This document shows positions 35,400 to 43,432 of a stretch of DNA of 64,000 bases, piece by piece. The DNA comes from Thalassotalea sp. G2M2-11 (GTDB lineage Bacteria; Pseudomonadota; Gammaproteobacteria; Enterobacterales; Alteromonadaceae), in the NCBI RefSeq assembly GCF_017168195.1, contig NZ_JADNYL010000001.1, positions 124,001-188,000 of the forward strand. Reading direction: 5' to 3'. Every line of letters begins with the position of its first letter. Within the stretch, counting starts at the first letter, position 1. The translations under genes were made by a program, and so were the position numbers. The notes beneath the pieces were generated by a model that was not told the origin of the DNA, did not search any database, and saw only the letters and a program-made list of their open reading frames with translations.

Positions 35400-36338
35400 A
35401 TGAATGTTAGTTATTTGTTCCAACCGGAAGACTACCCAATTGAACTACCCATTTATACGATTTCCTATTTGCTTGAGCGAGTCAGGGAGTCACATCGATA
35501 TTATGTTGCCATTAAGAATGTTCGTGAAATAAATGGATACAGTCTGAACAGGCATGAGTTGAAATTTAGTAAATTGTTAAAAACAATTTTCCCTCAGGAC
35601 TCAAGAATCGTTAACGCGCTGAAATTAGATTACTGTGACGATATATATGGTTTTACCAACAATGAAATATATATCATTTTCTTTTTAGTTGAGCTTTCAG
35701 GCTTGAACTTACGCAAGACAGTAAGTCAACTGCATGTTTCGAACCAAGATAAAAGTGACTTGATGTTACTTATTGATGACTACGACAAAATTTCTGAATC
35801 AAATCTTTTTATTACAGAAGCCATAAACCCTAAAGAGCTATATGAATTTTTGAGAGCTAAGCGAAAAAAATCAACCCAAAGCCCTAAATCTCAATTCATT
35901 GATAATGTTGTAAATGAAATCGGCCATGAGAGGTTTGCTGAGCTTGGCTATTTGCTTCGTTCTAGAGATTTAACCTTTGAAGACGTAGCTAAGAAGTATA
36001 TAAATAAAACAAATAACCAAACGAGTGAAGATAAAGCAATGCTATTAGTCACTGAATGGCAATTTACTTCAGCGTTAGTCATCGGCATTATGCACTCAAA
36101 AGAATTCATACGAGGATCAAATTCTCTTGAAAAGCTTCATTGTGCACGACGGGAACATGAAGAGCATTATACATTTAAAAATTTTGCAATTGTTTATGCA
36201 ACAGTAAATCAGCGTGATCATAAACAAATGAAAAATAGTGAAATATTGGCACAAATATGCAAACAAGATATGGAAAGACTAGTTGAGCTTCAGCAAGAGC
36301 TTTGCGAAGATCCAGAACTCCTGAGTTATTACTGCTGA
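35400..36338 (+). CDS. Unknown 312-residue protein
   Basis: Not recognised. It is mainly helical and rich in Glu, Lys, Asn and Leu. The centre has helix-turn-helix-like text (NLRKTVSQLHVSNQDKSDL, about 103-121), which is too weak to call DNA binding. There are no membrane segments or catalytic motifs. It stands alone in AT-rich DNA and is closed by a strong inverted repeat at 36373-36412. Confidence 0.55.
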   Translation: MNVSYLFQPEDYPIELPIYTISYLLERVRESHRYYVAIKNVREINGYSLNRHELKFSKLLKTIFPQDSRIVNALKLDYCDDIYGFTNNEIYIIFFLVELSGLNLRKTVSQLHVSNQDKSDLMLLIDDYDKISESNLFITEAINPKELYEFLRAKRKKSTQSPKSQFIDNVVNEIGHERFAELGYLLRSRDLTFEDVAKKYINKTNNQTSEDKAMLLVTEWQFTSALVIGIMHSKEFIRGSNSLEKLHCARREHEEHYTFKNFAIVYATVNQRDHKQMKNSEILAQICKQDMERLVELQQELCEDPELLSYYC

Positions 36339-36372
36339 TAATTAAAGGTCCTACACAATTACTTTGATTATT

Positions 36373-36412
36373 AAGTCATTTAACTCATCAGCTCATGAGG
36401 GTTAAATGACTT
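36373..36412. terminator. Inverted repeat after the 312-residue gene
   Basis: AAGTCATTTAAC / GTTAAATGACTT are perfect 12-bp arms around a 16-base centre that itself has partial symmetry (TCAT / ATGA). Likely terminator, or a recombination or operator site. Confidence 0.55.
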
Positions 36413-36592
36413 TCCCAATACAATTTCAAATTAATCCAAGTAATATTAACTGGTATATAGATGTTAATGCTGTAAACAAAATGACCATTTAATTTATATC
36501 ACTGTCGATTACCAAATTAGGCATAAAACAACTTGTATAAGTGTAAACAAACCCGTAAAGTTTTCTACGTAAATAAAAGGTACCTTTAATTT

Positions 36593-37150
36593 ATGAAAAT
36601 AGGTTATGCGCGGGTAAGCACTGAAGAACAATCGCAAGACTCTCAGCTTGATGCACTAGTAGAAGCTGGGTGTGAAAGGGTTTATCGTGAAAGTTACAGT
36701 GGTAAATCAAAAAATCGCCCAGAACTTGAACGTATGATAGAAGCTTTGAGAGAAGGTGACATAGTCATCGTTCAGCGATTAGACCGCTTAGGCAGAAGTT
36801 TAAAAGATCTTATCGAACTATTGGATGGTTTCAAGCAGCAAGGAGTGCAGTTCATTTCACTCAACGAGAATATCGATACAACTACCGCTATTGGCGAATT
36901 AGCATTTCATATGATCGGCTCTATTGCTCAGTTTGAAAGGCGGCTAATATCCGAAAGAACCAAAGCTGGACTTGATGCCGCGCGAGCGCGGGGGAGAAAA
37001 GGCGGTCGAAAAGCAAAAATGTCTCCAAATGATATAAAGAAAGCTAATGCTATGTTACTCGATCCAGAAATGACGAAAGCAGAAGTTGCGGAGCACTTTA
37101 ATGTAAGTCGCCCAACATTAAACAAATGGCTAGATGAAGAACAAAACTAA
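36593..37150 (+). CDS. Serine recombinase of the resolvase/invertase family
   Basis: A 185-residue small serine recombinase. The catalytic serine is in YARVSTEEQSQDSQ (S9), followed by the conserved RLDRLGRSLKDL and the long E helix (GSIAQFERRLISERTKAGLDAARARGRKGGRK). A C-terminal helix-turn-helix (AEVAEHFNVSRPTLNKW) binds DNA. It could resolve or invert nearby DNA. It is 13 bp upstream of the restriction operon and in the same direction, so it may be transcribed with it. I found no clear inverted repeats around hsdS that would indicate an invertible shufflon. Confidence 0.92.
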   Translation: MKIGYARVSTEEQSQDSQLDALVEAGCERVYRESYSGKSKNRPELERMIEALREGDIVIVQRLDRLGRSLKDLIELLDGFKQQGVQFISLNENIDTTTAIGELAFHMIGSIAQFERRLISERTKAGLDAARARGRKGGRKAKMSPNDIKKANAMLLDPEMTKAEVAEHFNVSRPTLNKWLDEEQN

Positions 37151-37163
37151 TTAAGAATTATTG

Positions 37164-38648
37164 ATGACAACTGAAAAAATAACGCTCTCACAGTTAGAGC
37201 AATACTTATCAAAAGCGGCTTGGATTTTAAAAGGTCCTGTAGATGCTTCAGATTTCAAAGTTTACATATTCCCTTTACTTTTCTTTAAGCGAATATCTGA
37301 TGTATATGATGAGGAGTTTCGCATTGCGCTAGAAGAGTCTGATGGTGATGAAGAATATGCTGCATTGCCTGAGTTTCATCGCTTTGAAATCCCAGATGGC
37401 TGTCATTGGAAAGATGTTCGTGAAACGACAACTAATGTAGGTGGAGCTATTGAAAGTGCACTTCGTGGTATTGAACAAGCGAACCAAGACTTTTTATATG
37501 GCATATTTGGTGATGCGCAATGGAGTAATAAGAATAAACTCTCTGATGAGTTACTCATAAATCTAATTGAACATTTCTCTCAATATATCTTAGGCAATCA
37601 TAATGTCGATCCGGATATGCTAGGGAATGCCTATGAATATCTGATTAAGCACTTTGCTGATTTAACTAACAAAAAAGCAGGTGAGTTCTATACGCCTCGC
37701 TCTGTGGTACACCTGCTTGGCTTAATCTTAGACCCGCACGAAGGTGAAACTATTTATGACCCAGCCTGTGGAACTGGTGGCATGTTGCTTGAGTGTGTTG
37801 ACCACCTTAAAGAGATTAAAGAAGACTACAGAACGTTAAAGCTATATGGGCAAGAAAAGAATCTAACATCTAGTTCAATTGCTCGAATGAACATGTTCTT
37901 ACATGGAATTGAAGACTTTGAAATATTACGTGATGACACTTTACGTACCCCCAGATTCTTCGAAGCAGATGGACTAAAAACTTTCGATTGCGTTATTGCC
38001 AACCCACCTTTTTCATTAAAAGACTGGGGAGCGGATACATGGGCAAATGATCCATACGGTCGAAACATTGCCGGAGTACCCCCAAAAGGTAATGGCGATA
38101 TGGCTTGGGTTCAGCATATGGTCAAGTCTATGAATAGCACGGGCCGTATGACCGTTGTTCTGCCACATGGAGCACTATTCAGAAAAGCTGCTGAAGGGAA
38201 AATTCGTAAGCAATTATTAGAGCAGGATCTGCTAGAAGCTGTTATTGGTTTGGGGCCAAACGTCTTTTACGGCACACAACTAGCAGCGTGTGTAATGGTA
38301 TTTAAACAAAATAAGCCTGCCGAGAAGAAAGGCAAAGTATTGTTTATTGATGCTTCAGATCAAATTCGTATTGGCCGTGCACAAAATTTTCTTGAGCCAA
38401 GCCACGTTAAACAAATTTATGACTGGTATCACGATTATCAAGATGTAGAGAATTACGCGAAAGTTGCTTCAATGGATGATTTGAAGGAAAACGATTTTAA
38501 TCTAAACATCCCACTGTATGTTGAAAAAATCATTGAAGATAATCTGCCTTCTGTTGAAGAGGCAATGACCGATCTAAAACAAGCATGGCAAGCTAGCTTA
38601 GATGCAGAAGATAAATTTAAAGAAGTTTTAGCGAGGTTCTTAAAGTGA
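37164..38648 (+). CDS. hsdM: Type I restriction-modification DNA methylase subunit M (first copy)
   Basis: N6-adenine methylase subunit using S-adenosylmethionine. The 494-residue protein has motif I at about 199-206 (YDPACGTGGML) and the catalytic motif IV NPPF at about 280-283, together with FYTPRSVV ahead of motif I and the N-terminal HsdM_N domain. Both motifs are intact, so it should be active. It is closely similar to the second HsdM encoded at 40789. It overlaps the DUF262 gene by 4 bp (GTGA). No HsdS gene directly follows it, which is unusual. Confidence 0.93.
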   Translation: MTTEKITLSQLEQYLSKAAWILKGPVDASDFKVYIFPLLFFKRISDVYDEEFRIALEESDGDEEYAALPEFHRFEIPDGCHWKDVRETTTNVGGAIESALRGIEQANQDFLYGIFGDAQWSNKNKLSDELLINLIEHFSQYILGNHNVDPDMLGNAYEYLIKHFADLTNKKAGEFYTPRSVVHLLGLILDPHEGETIYDPACGTGGMLLECVDHLKEIKEDYRTLKLYGQEKNLTSSSIARMNMFLHGIEDFEILRDDTLRTPRFFEADGLKTFDCVIANPPFSLKDWGADTWANDPYGRNIAGVPPKGNGDMAWVQHMVKSMNSTGRMTVVLPHGALFRKAAEGKIRKQLLEQDLLEAVIGLGPNVFYGTQLAACVMVFKQNKPAEKKGKVLFIDASDQIRIGRAQNFLEPSHVKQIYDWYHDYQDVENYAKVASMDDLKENDFNLNIPLYVEKIIEDNLPSVEEAMTDLKQAWQASLDAEDKFKEVLARFLK

Positions 38649-40792
38649 AGGAGCTGCAATCGCTAGAAGATATTTTTAATAAAAAAATTTTTCGTATTCC
38701 AGATTATCAGCGTGGTTATGCTTGGGGTCAAAAGCAGCTAATAGAGTTTTGGGAAGATCTAATCAGTCTAGATTCACATCGTTCTCATTATACAGGTGTA
38801 CTTTCTATAAAAGCCGTTACTCCAGATGTTTATAGCTCTTGGCATGATGAAAAGTGGCTTGTTGAAAAGCGTCGCTATACGCCTTACTTTGTGGTTGATG
38901 GGCAACAAAGATTAACAACAGTTTCTGTATTTCTTCAATGTTTAGTTGAGGAAGTAAAACTTCATTCGAATAATGAAAGTTTGGCTAATGATGAAATATA
39001 TCTTGGTTCATATAGTCTCAGTGAAATCATCGAAACTTACATCATGGCCACTGAGCCTAAACATAAAGTTACTCATACATATAAATTTGGGTATGAAGTA
39101 GATAACCCCTCCTTTGAATTTTTAAGACATCATATATTTAATGAAGGCTTTGCTGGCACACTCAAGGAAACCTTTTACACCCTAAATCTTGAAAATGCGA
39201 AAGCATTTTTCAAAGAAAATATACACGAGTTATTAAATAGAAATGGCTTAGATGCCCTTGAAGATTTATACATAAAGCTAACTCAAAGACTCTTGTTTAA
39301 CCTATATGAGATAGATGACAACTTTGACGTTTTTGTAGCATTTGAGACTATGAATAACCGAGGTAAACAGTTATCAGATCTTGAGTTGCTTAAAAACCGA
39401 TTGATTTATCTAACTACTTTGTATTCACCAAAAGATGTCAGTGAAGATATAAAAGAAACTACCCGGAAGAAGATAAACGATGCATGGGGAGAGGTTTATA
39501 ATCAGCTAGGTCGCAATAAACTATCTCCTCTTAATGATGATGAATTCCTTAAAGCTCACTGGGTCATGTATTTTAAGTACTCTCGTGTTAAAGGAAACGA
39601 CTACATACGCTATTTATTAGATGAGCACTTTTCACCCAAAAATGTATTTGAGAAGCTTGAAGTAAGCACTCAAAAAATAAGCAATGTCGAAATACTATCT
39701 GATGAAGAAATAAACGATGAAGATGACATAAATGATTCTTCTGAATTAGTTATAGAAAAGCGGTCAAAACTAACAATCAAAGACATTGGTGATTATGTAG
39801 ATAGTCTCAAAGTAGCTGCCAAAATATGGTATGCGACTTTTTTTCCGCAAGATAGTAATGAACTGACAGATGCGGAACGACTTATGATGGACAAAATAAA
39901 CCGAGTCAAAATCGCATATTTCAGGCCGTTAATAATGGCTGTATTGTTAAAACACTCATCAGAAAATCCTCAAAGATATGAGTTACTCAAACAGATAGAA
40001 AGGTTCATATTTTTGAATTTTAGGGTATGCCGCTCCCCCTCCAATTCAGGTAGTAGCCATTTTTCAAGAAGAGCGCGTGATATTTATCTAGAGACTGTTC
40101 AGATAACAGATGTGATCTCGGAGCTAAATGAGCATTTAGAGTGGATGTTTGATGAAAATAATGAGTTTAAAACCAGTTCATTTAAGGAATTCATAACCAA
40201 AAAATTTGCTAACAAACAGGGGGCTGGATTCTATGGTTGGAATGAACTGCGCTATTTCTTATTTGAATATGAAGAAGAGCTAAAGCATACAAGAGGTCAA
40301 TCGAAAATAGGTTGGAAGAATTTTATCAAAAGTGAAAAAGATAAAGTTTCTATTGAGCATATACTTCCTCAAACTGACGATAATCAATATTGGGCTGAAC
40401 GTTTCTCAATGCATTCAACTAATGAAAAACGTTTCTTGAAAGGTTCGTTAGGTAACTTATTGCCACTGTCCTCAAGTATTAATTCGAGTTTGCAGAATGA
40501 TTCTTTTCCTGAGAAAAAGAATACTAAAAAGGATAATTCTGGAAAAGTTATCAGAAACGGATATTCAAATGGCTCATATTCAGAAATTGAAGTCTCGCAG
40601 AATGAAGATTGGAGCGCTTTGGAAATATTAAATAGAGGATTATCTTTATTGGAATTTATGGAAAAACGGTGGGTTCTAAATCTAGGAACGCATGCGAATA
40701 AATTAGAATTGCTTCATTTATCATTTTTAGAAGAAAAAATTATGGTTGACGCTGATGCAGAAACAGTTTTAGAAGAGGAAGCATCAGCATGA
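38645..40792 (+). CDS. DUF262/DUF1524 (GmrSD-like) protein
   Basis: A 715-residue protein starting at GTG. The N-terminal DUF262 has IPDYQRGYAWG (about 18-28) and VVDGQQRLTTV (about 78-88), the ParB-like NTP-binding signature of GmrS. The C-terminal DUF1524 carries an HNH-like IEHILPQ and GNLLPLSSSIN, as in GmrD. GmrSD-type proteins are NTP-dependent type IV enzymes that cut modified DNA. Here it is translationally coupled to HsdM genes on both sides, suggesting an integral part of the complex or an added anti-modified-phage arm. Confidence 0.9.
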   Translation: MKELQSLEDIFNKKIFRIPDYQRGYAWGQKQLIEFWEDLISLDSHRSHYTGVLSIKAVTPDVYSSWHDEKWLVEKRRYTPYFVVDGQQRLTTVSVFLQCLVEEVKLHSNNESLANDEIYLGSYSLSEIIETYIMATEPKHKVTHTYKFGYEVDNPSFEFLRHHIFNEGFAGTLKETFYTLNLENAKAFFKENIHELLNRNGLDALEDLYIKLTQRLLFNLYEIDDNFDVFVAFETMNNRGKQLSDLELLKNRLIYLTTLYSPKDVSEDIKETTRKKINDAWGEVYNQLGRNKLSPLNDDEFLKAHWVMYFKYSRVKGNDYIRYLLDEHFSPKNVFEKLEVSTQKISNVEILSDEEINDEDDINDSSELVIEKRSKLTIKDIGDYVDSLKVAAKIWYATFFPQDSNELTDAERLMMDKINRVKIAYFRPLIMAVLLKHSSENPQRYELLKQIERFIFLNFRVCRSPSNSGSSHFSRRARDIYLETVQITDVISELNEHLEWMFDENNEFKTSSFKEFITKKFANKQGAGFYGWNELRYFLFEYEEELKHTRGQSKIGWKNFIKSEKDKVSIEHILPQTDDNQYWAERFSMHSTNEKRFLKGSLGNLLPLSSSINSSLQNDSFPEKKNTKKDNSGKVIRNGYSNGSYSEIEVSQNEDWSALEILNRGLSLLEFMEKRWVLNLGTHANKLELLHLSFLEEKIMVDADAETVLEEEASA

Positions 40793-42252
40793 TGACTCAA
40801 CAAGAATTAGAAAAATACCTTTGGGGTGCTGCAACAGCTCTCAGAGGCACCATAGATGCTGGTGATTACAAGCAATATATCTTTCCGCTAATGTTCTTTA
40901 AGCGTATATCAGATGTATACGATGAGGAATTCGAAAACGCCTTAGCCGAAAGTGATGGTGATTTAGAATATGCCGCATTCGCGGAAAACCATCATTTCCA
41001 AATACCAAAGGGTGCTCATTGGCAAGATGTTAGAGAAGTGACAACTAACATTGGTTTAGCACTACAAAATGCAATGCGAGCAATCGAGAAAGCCAACCCA
41101 GATACATTAGAGGGTATTTTTGGTGATGCAAGTTGGACTAATAAAGACCGACTGTCTGATGCCATGCTCATTAATCTTATTGAACATTACTCTCAGCACA
41201 AATTAGACCTTAAAAACGTGCCTGACGATAAATTGGGTAATGCTTATGAGTATTTAATTAAGGAGTTTGCTGATGACAGCGGCCATACCGCAGCAGAGTT
41301 TTATACCAACCGTACAGTAGTAAAGCTTATGACGATGATCATGAATCCTCAGCCGGGTGAGTCTGTGTATGACCCAACTTGTGGCTCTGGCGGTTTACTA
41401 CTTAATTGTGCTTTACATCTAAAAGATGAGGGTAAAGAGTACCGTACACTTAAGCTATACGGTCAAGAAATTAACCTACTAACTTCTGCCATTGCTCGTA
41501 TGAACATGTTCATGCACGGTATTGAAGAGTTTAAGATAGTACGTGGTAACACCTTGTCCAATCCCGGCTTGTTAGAAAATGATGAGTTAAAAAAGTTTAA
41601 TGTTATCTTAGCTAACCCTCCTTACTCGATTAAATCATGGGATCGTGGCGCATTCGAGAATGACGCGTATGGTCGTAATATCTGGGGCACTCCTCCACAA
41701 GGGTGTGCTGATTATGCTTTCCAGCAACATATTCAAAAAAGCTTAGATTTAGGCAATGGTCGCTCCATCTCACTTTGGCCTCATGGTATTTTGTTCCGTG
41801 ATGCTGAAACTGAAATGCGTAAAAAAATGATAGAGCAAGACTTGGTTGAGTGTGTTATCGGCTTAGGGCCAAACCTCTTTTATAACTCACCAATGGAAGC
41901 GTGTTTGTTAATCACTAAAACAAACAAGGAAGAGCAAAAAAAAGGCAAAGTGTTAATCATTAATGCTGTTAAAGAAGTTCGCCAAGATAAGAATATTGCC
42001 TATTTAGAGCAAAGCCATATAGAGCGAATTTATAACGCTTACAAGGCTTTTGCGGATGAAGATGGATTTGCAAAAGTTATTAACATTGAAGACGCGCTAT
42101 CTCATAAAGCAAGCTTAAATATGCCGCTGTATGTGAGTAATGTTGATAGCAGTAAAGCAAATATTTCATTAGAAGAAGCAATAGATAATTGGAAAGGTTC
42201 GTCTAACACTTTAGCTACCAGTATGGAACACTTATTCAAGGAGTTAAGTTAA
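40789..42252 (+). CDS. hsdM: Type I restriction-modification DNA methylase subunit M (second copy)
   Basis: A second HsdM, 487 residues (486 if the adjacent ATG at 40792 is used), strongly similar along its length to the first. Motif I is YDPTCGSGGLLL (about 194-205) and motif IV is NPPY (276-279). FYTNRTVV replaces the usual FYTPRSVV. The start overlaps the DUF262 gene stop. hsdS follows 2 bp later, so this copy is the one arranged in the classical M-S-R order. Substrate specificity would come from HsdS. Confidence 0.93.
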   Translation: MMTQQELEKYLWGAATALRGTIDAGDYKQYIFPLMFFKRISDVYDEEFENALAESDGDLEYAAFAENHHFQIPKGAHWQDVREVTTNIGLALQNAMRAIEKANPDTLEGIFGDASWTNKDRLSDAMLINLIEHYSQHKLDLKNVPDDKLGNAYEYLIKEFADDSGHTAAEFYTNRTVVKLMTMIMNPQPGESVYDPTCGSGGLLLNCALHLKDEGKEYRTLKLYGQEINLLTSAIARMNMFMHGIEEFKIVRGNTLSNPGLLENDELKKFNVILANPPYSIKSWDRGAFENDAYGRNIWGTPPQGCADYAFQQHIQKSLDLGNGRSISLWPHGILFRDAETEMRKKMIEQDLVECVIGLGPNLFYNSPMEACLLITKTNKEEQKKGKVLIINAVKEVRQDKNIAYLEQSHIERIYNAYKAFADEDGFAKVINIEDALSHKASLNMPLYVSNVDSSKANISLEEAIDNWKGSSNTLATSMEHLFKELS

Positions 42253-42254
42253 TT

Positions 42255-43430
42255 ATGTCAATAGTAAATAGTGAAATGGCGATTGACCTAAACGACTTGG
42301 ATAAATCCAACTGGAAAACATACCGCTTTGATGAAATCGCTAAGAACATCTCTGAACGAATAGACCCAAACAATACAGACTTAACCGTTTATATTGGCTT
42401 AGAGCATTTAGATTCTGGTTCTATTCATATTAAACGTCACGGCACTCCAGATGATGTTAATGGTCAGAAATTAAAATTCTATAAGGGTGATGTAATCTTT
42501 GGTCGCCGCCGTGCTTATCAACGTAAAGCTGGTATAGCGACTACAGATGGCTTTTGCTCAGCTCACGCCTTAGTTCTTAGAGCAAACCCTGAAGTCATTT
42601 CTCCTGAACTATTTCCATTTTTCCTGCATTCAGATTTATTTATGAATAGAGCGGTTGATATTTCTGTCGGCTCTCTTTCTCCGACTATTAATTGGGGGAC
42701 CTTGAAGCATCAAGAGTTTATTATTCCTCCTCTTCAATTACAGGGAGAACTATCCAAACTATTTAAATCAATGGATAACTTATCAATAAAAGAGAATGCT
42801 TTATTAGAAAAAGCTATTACTTTTAAAAAAGTAAAAATATCAAATTTGCTGGACGAATATAGTAATAAATCAAGTGAAAGTGTAGCACTATCTTCTCTTT
42901 ACAGTAGAAAGTTCAAATCTATAAACCCTCAAGACTATAAAGAAGAAACCGTATTACATTACAGTTTGCCTGCTTTTTTAGAGAATGAATCTCCTGAAAG
43001 AGTAAAAGCTTCAGAAATTAAAAGTAACAAAATCCTTATTAGTGAGGACGTGGTTTTATTTAGTAAGTTAAACCCTAATTTACCCAAAATCTGGACTGTG
43101 GAATTTGATGAGCTAGTTAAAAAAGTTGGTTCCACAGAGTGGCTACCTGTTATTCCAAATGAAACATTCAAAATATGTTATTTATTAGCATATTTATCTT
43201 CCGACTATTTCATAAATCAAGTTATGAGGTTTGTTCAAGGTACTAGTAATAGCCACAAACGTGTAGACCCCAAAAAGTTCTATGCTCTAAAAATTCCAGT
43301 ATTAACTGCTGAGCTTAGACAGGAAATATCCGAAGCAAATGCTTCATGTATAGATGTTATAGAACAGATTAAATTAAGAAAAAATAAATACAAAGTAGTA
43401 AATGGAAATATCATAAATAAGGTGTTTTAG
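42255..43430 (+). CDS. hsdS: Type I restriction-modification specificity subunit S
   Basis: Target-recognition subunit that directs HsdM and HsdR to their DNA site. The 391-residue protein contains two target-recognition-like regions. The first (about 20-170) shows IGLEHLDSGSI, FYKGDVIFGRRRAYQRKAG and the end motif HQEFIIPPLQLQ, followed by a helical spacer, and the second spans about 200-370. The sequence-specific part of the second is degenerate by eye. The recognition site cannot be predicted. It is 2 bp upstream of hsdR. Confidence 0.9.
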   Translation: MSIVNSEMAIDLNDLDKSNWKTYRFDEIAKNISERIDPNNTDLTVYIGLEHLDSGSIHIKRHGTPDDVNGQKLKFYKGDVIFGRRRAYQRKAGIATTDGFCSAHALVLRANPEVISPELFPFFLHSDLFMNRAVDISVGSLSPTINWGTLKHQEFIIPPLQLQGELSKLFKSMDNLSIKENALLEKAITFKKVKISNLLDEYSNKSSESVALSSLYSRKFKSINPQDYKEETVLHYSLPAFLENESPERVKASEIKSNKILISEDVVLFSKLNPNLPKIWTVEFDELVKKVGSTEWLPVIPNETFKICYLLAYLSSDYFINQVMRFVQGTSNSHKRVDPKKFYALKIPVLTAELRQEISEANASCIDVIEQIKLRKNKYKVVNGNIINKVF

Positions 43431-43432
43431 GT

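Noticed and set aside
36310-36322. Internal attachment site (AGATCCAGAACTC)
   Set aside because: It lies inside the coding region of the 312-residue gene, lacks the stop-codon context and diverges after the first bases; chance match.
36593-37150. Serine recombinase as an invertase that switches hsdS
   Set aside because: I found no inverted repeats within or around hsdS and no silent hsdS fragments, so phase switching is not supported.
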